From Candidatus Saccharimonadota bacterium (GTDB lineage: Bacteria; Patescibacteriota; Saccharimonadia; Saccharimonadales; JACDFO01), in NCBI GenBank assembly GCA_013815785.1, contig JACDFO010000021.1, forward strand, positions 1 to 16,226: a stretch of 16,226 nucleotides of DNA. The letters run 5' to 3'. How positions within the stretch are numbered: position 1 is the stretch's first letter; every line of letters begins with the position of its first letter. The position numbers and the translations under genes were made by a program. The notes beneath the pieces are model-generated. The model was not told where the DNA came from. It did not search any database and saw only the letters and a program-made list of their open reading frames with translations. Shown in pieces: positions 15,488 to 16,226 of this stretch.

Positions 15488-16051
15488 ATCGACAAGAATA
15501 CCCGCCTGAATCACCAGATTCGGGCACAAAGCTTACGCGTCGTTGACGAAAATGGACAGCAGCTTGGTGTATTGACGAAGAACGAAGCCTTAAAAATGGC
15601 CGAGGAACAAGGTTTAGACCTTGTGGAAATTTCTCCGAATGCCGATCCGCCTGTATGTAAAATCGTTGACTGGGGCAAATACAGCTACCAGCGTACCAAA
15701 CAGCTTCAAAAGAGTAAGAAAAACGCTAAGAGTCTTGAAGTAAAGCAAATGCGCTTCGGACTCAAGATTGGCGAACACGACCTTGGAGTGAAGCTCAGGA
15801 AAGTCACAGAATTCCTGGAAGTTGGACATAAGGTAAAGCTAACGGTATTTTATCGGGGGCGAGAAATGGCCCATAAAGAATTAGGCTTTAAACTGGCCGA
15901 TAAAGTAATCGAGGGTTTCGGAGATACAATCTTAGTCGATCAGCAACCCCAGTTGGCAGGAAAGCAATTAAGTTTTGTCATAAGACACAATAGTTCAGCT
16001 AAGAAAGAGCCTAAAGAAGGAGAAGATGATGCCAAAGCTAAAGACGCATAG
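15488..16051 (+). CDS. infC: Translation initiation factor IF-3, apparent AUC start
   Basis: IF-3 binds the 30S subunit, prevents early 50S joining and proofreads the start codon and initiator tRNA. The gene gives 187 aa if read from ATC at 15488, with a Shine-Dalgarno 8 nt upstream. The IF3-N domain (about 5-75) contains NHQIRAQSLRVVDENG and VEISPNADPPVCKIVD. A lysine-rich linker follows, then the IF3-C domain (about 85-175). The C-terminal tail is charged (EGEDDAKAKDA). Starting at the first standard codon in frame, TTG at 15572, would delete the first 28 residues of the conserved N-domain, so the ATC start is much better supported. E. coli infC uses AUU for autoregulation, and the same logic is likely here. 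It overlaps rpmI by 23 nt. Confidence 0.95.
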   Translation: MDKNTRLNHQIRAQSLRVVDENGQQLGVLTKNEALKMAEEQGLDLVEISPNADPPVCKIVDWGKYSYQRTKQLQKSKKNAKSLEVKQMRFGLKIGEHDLGVKLRKVTEFLEVGHKVKLTVFYRGREMAHKELGFKLADKVIEGFGDTILVDQQPQLAGKQLSFVIRHNSSAKKEPKEGEDDAKAKDA

Positions 16052-16223
16052 TGGAACAAAAGACCGTATTCGTATAACCAAGAATGGCAAAGTTATTCAT
16101 GGACACGCGGGAGGTAGCCACCTTTTACAAAAAAAGAGTGCTGCTCGCAAACGCCGTTTTGCTGTTACCACTACTATGACTGGCAAATCTGCTAAGAATA
16201 TTAAACTGAAGCTCGGAGTATAG
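16029..16223 (+). CDS. rpmI: 50S ribosomal protein bL35
   Basis: 64-aa, very basic protein of the large subunit with the family start MPKLKTHSGT and the central KKSAARKRR motif; length is normal. The start is the second of two adjacent ATGs (16029). It gives the usual MPK N-terminus and a 6-nt spacing from AGGAG (16018-16022), whereas the ATG at 16026 would leave only 3 nt. The gene overlaps the end of infC by 23 nt in the +1 frame, so it is probably translated by coupling. In the usual infC-rpmI-rplT order rplT would follow just beyond the window edge. Confidence 0.97.
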   Translation: MPKLKTHSGTKDRIRITKNGKVIHGHAGGSHLLQKKSAARKRRFAVTTTMTGKSAKNIKLKLGV

Positions 16224-16226
16224 AAA

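Overview
The window looks like chromosomal DNA from a member of Candidatus Saccharibacteria (TM7; Patescibacteria/CPR). The main evidence is the 16S rRNA on the minus strand at the left edge. It carries the TM7-associated changes U911A/C912U (E. coli numbering), a TM7-like V4 region, and single mismatches to common 'universal' primers. Protein content agrees: one type IIA topoisomerase pair (gyrB-gyrA), an LPxTG/DUF11 surface protein, and a TraG/VirD4-like ATPase with small lineage-specific partners. TGA is used as a stop, so the code is standard and not the SR1/Gracilibacteria code. The affiliation is an inference from memory of the sequence family; no search was run.

Layout, left to right. 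(1) 1-1428: most of a 16S rRNA gene, transcribed leftward, 3' end cut off, with a strong promoter near 1613-1642. (2) 1699-6214: gyrB then gyrA, leftward, one base apart. (3) 6376-8602: a rightward two-gene unit, an LPxTG surface protein and a small two-helix membrane protein one base downstream. (4) 8618-12600: a leftward cluster, convergent with unit 3. In transcription order it has a possible 63-aa ORF that may overlap a structured RNA, a four-helix membrane protein, a Pro-rich hydrophilic protein, and a 984-aa membrane-anchored TraG/VirD4-like ATPase. (5) About 12606-13882: a gene-free interval, only about 20% G+C at its left end. Its right end holds a strong promoter, a chain of stem-loops and an intrinsic terminator, which together predict an RNA of about 155 nt. 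(6) 13883-16223: rightward ComM/YifB, infC (apparently starting at AUC) and rpmI overlapping infC by 23 nt, the start of the usual infC-rpmI-rplT operon.

How the parts may work together. Regions 1, 2 and 6 are housekeeping: ribosome, supercoiling and translation initiation. Regions 3 and 4 encode a surface-anchored protein, several membrane proteins and a pumping-type ATPase, plausibly a cell-envelope DNA or protein translocation module, with the transformation-linked helicase ComM nearby. That grouping is an inference. Apart from unit 3, genes left of about 12.6 kb run left and genes right of 13.9 kb run right, so the AT-rich gap is a divergence point. An origin of replication there is possible but weakly supported, because only one perfect DnaA box was found.
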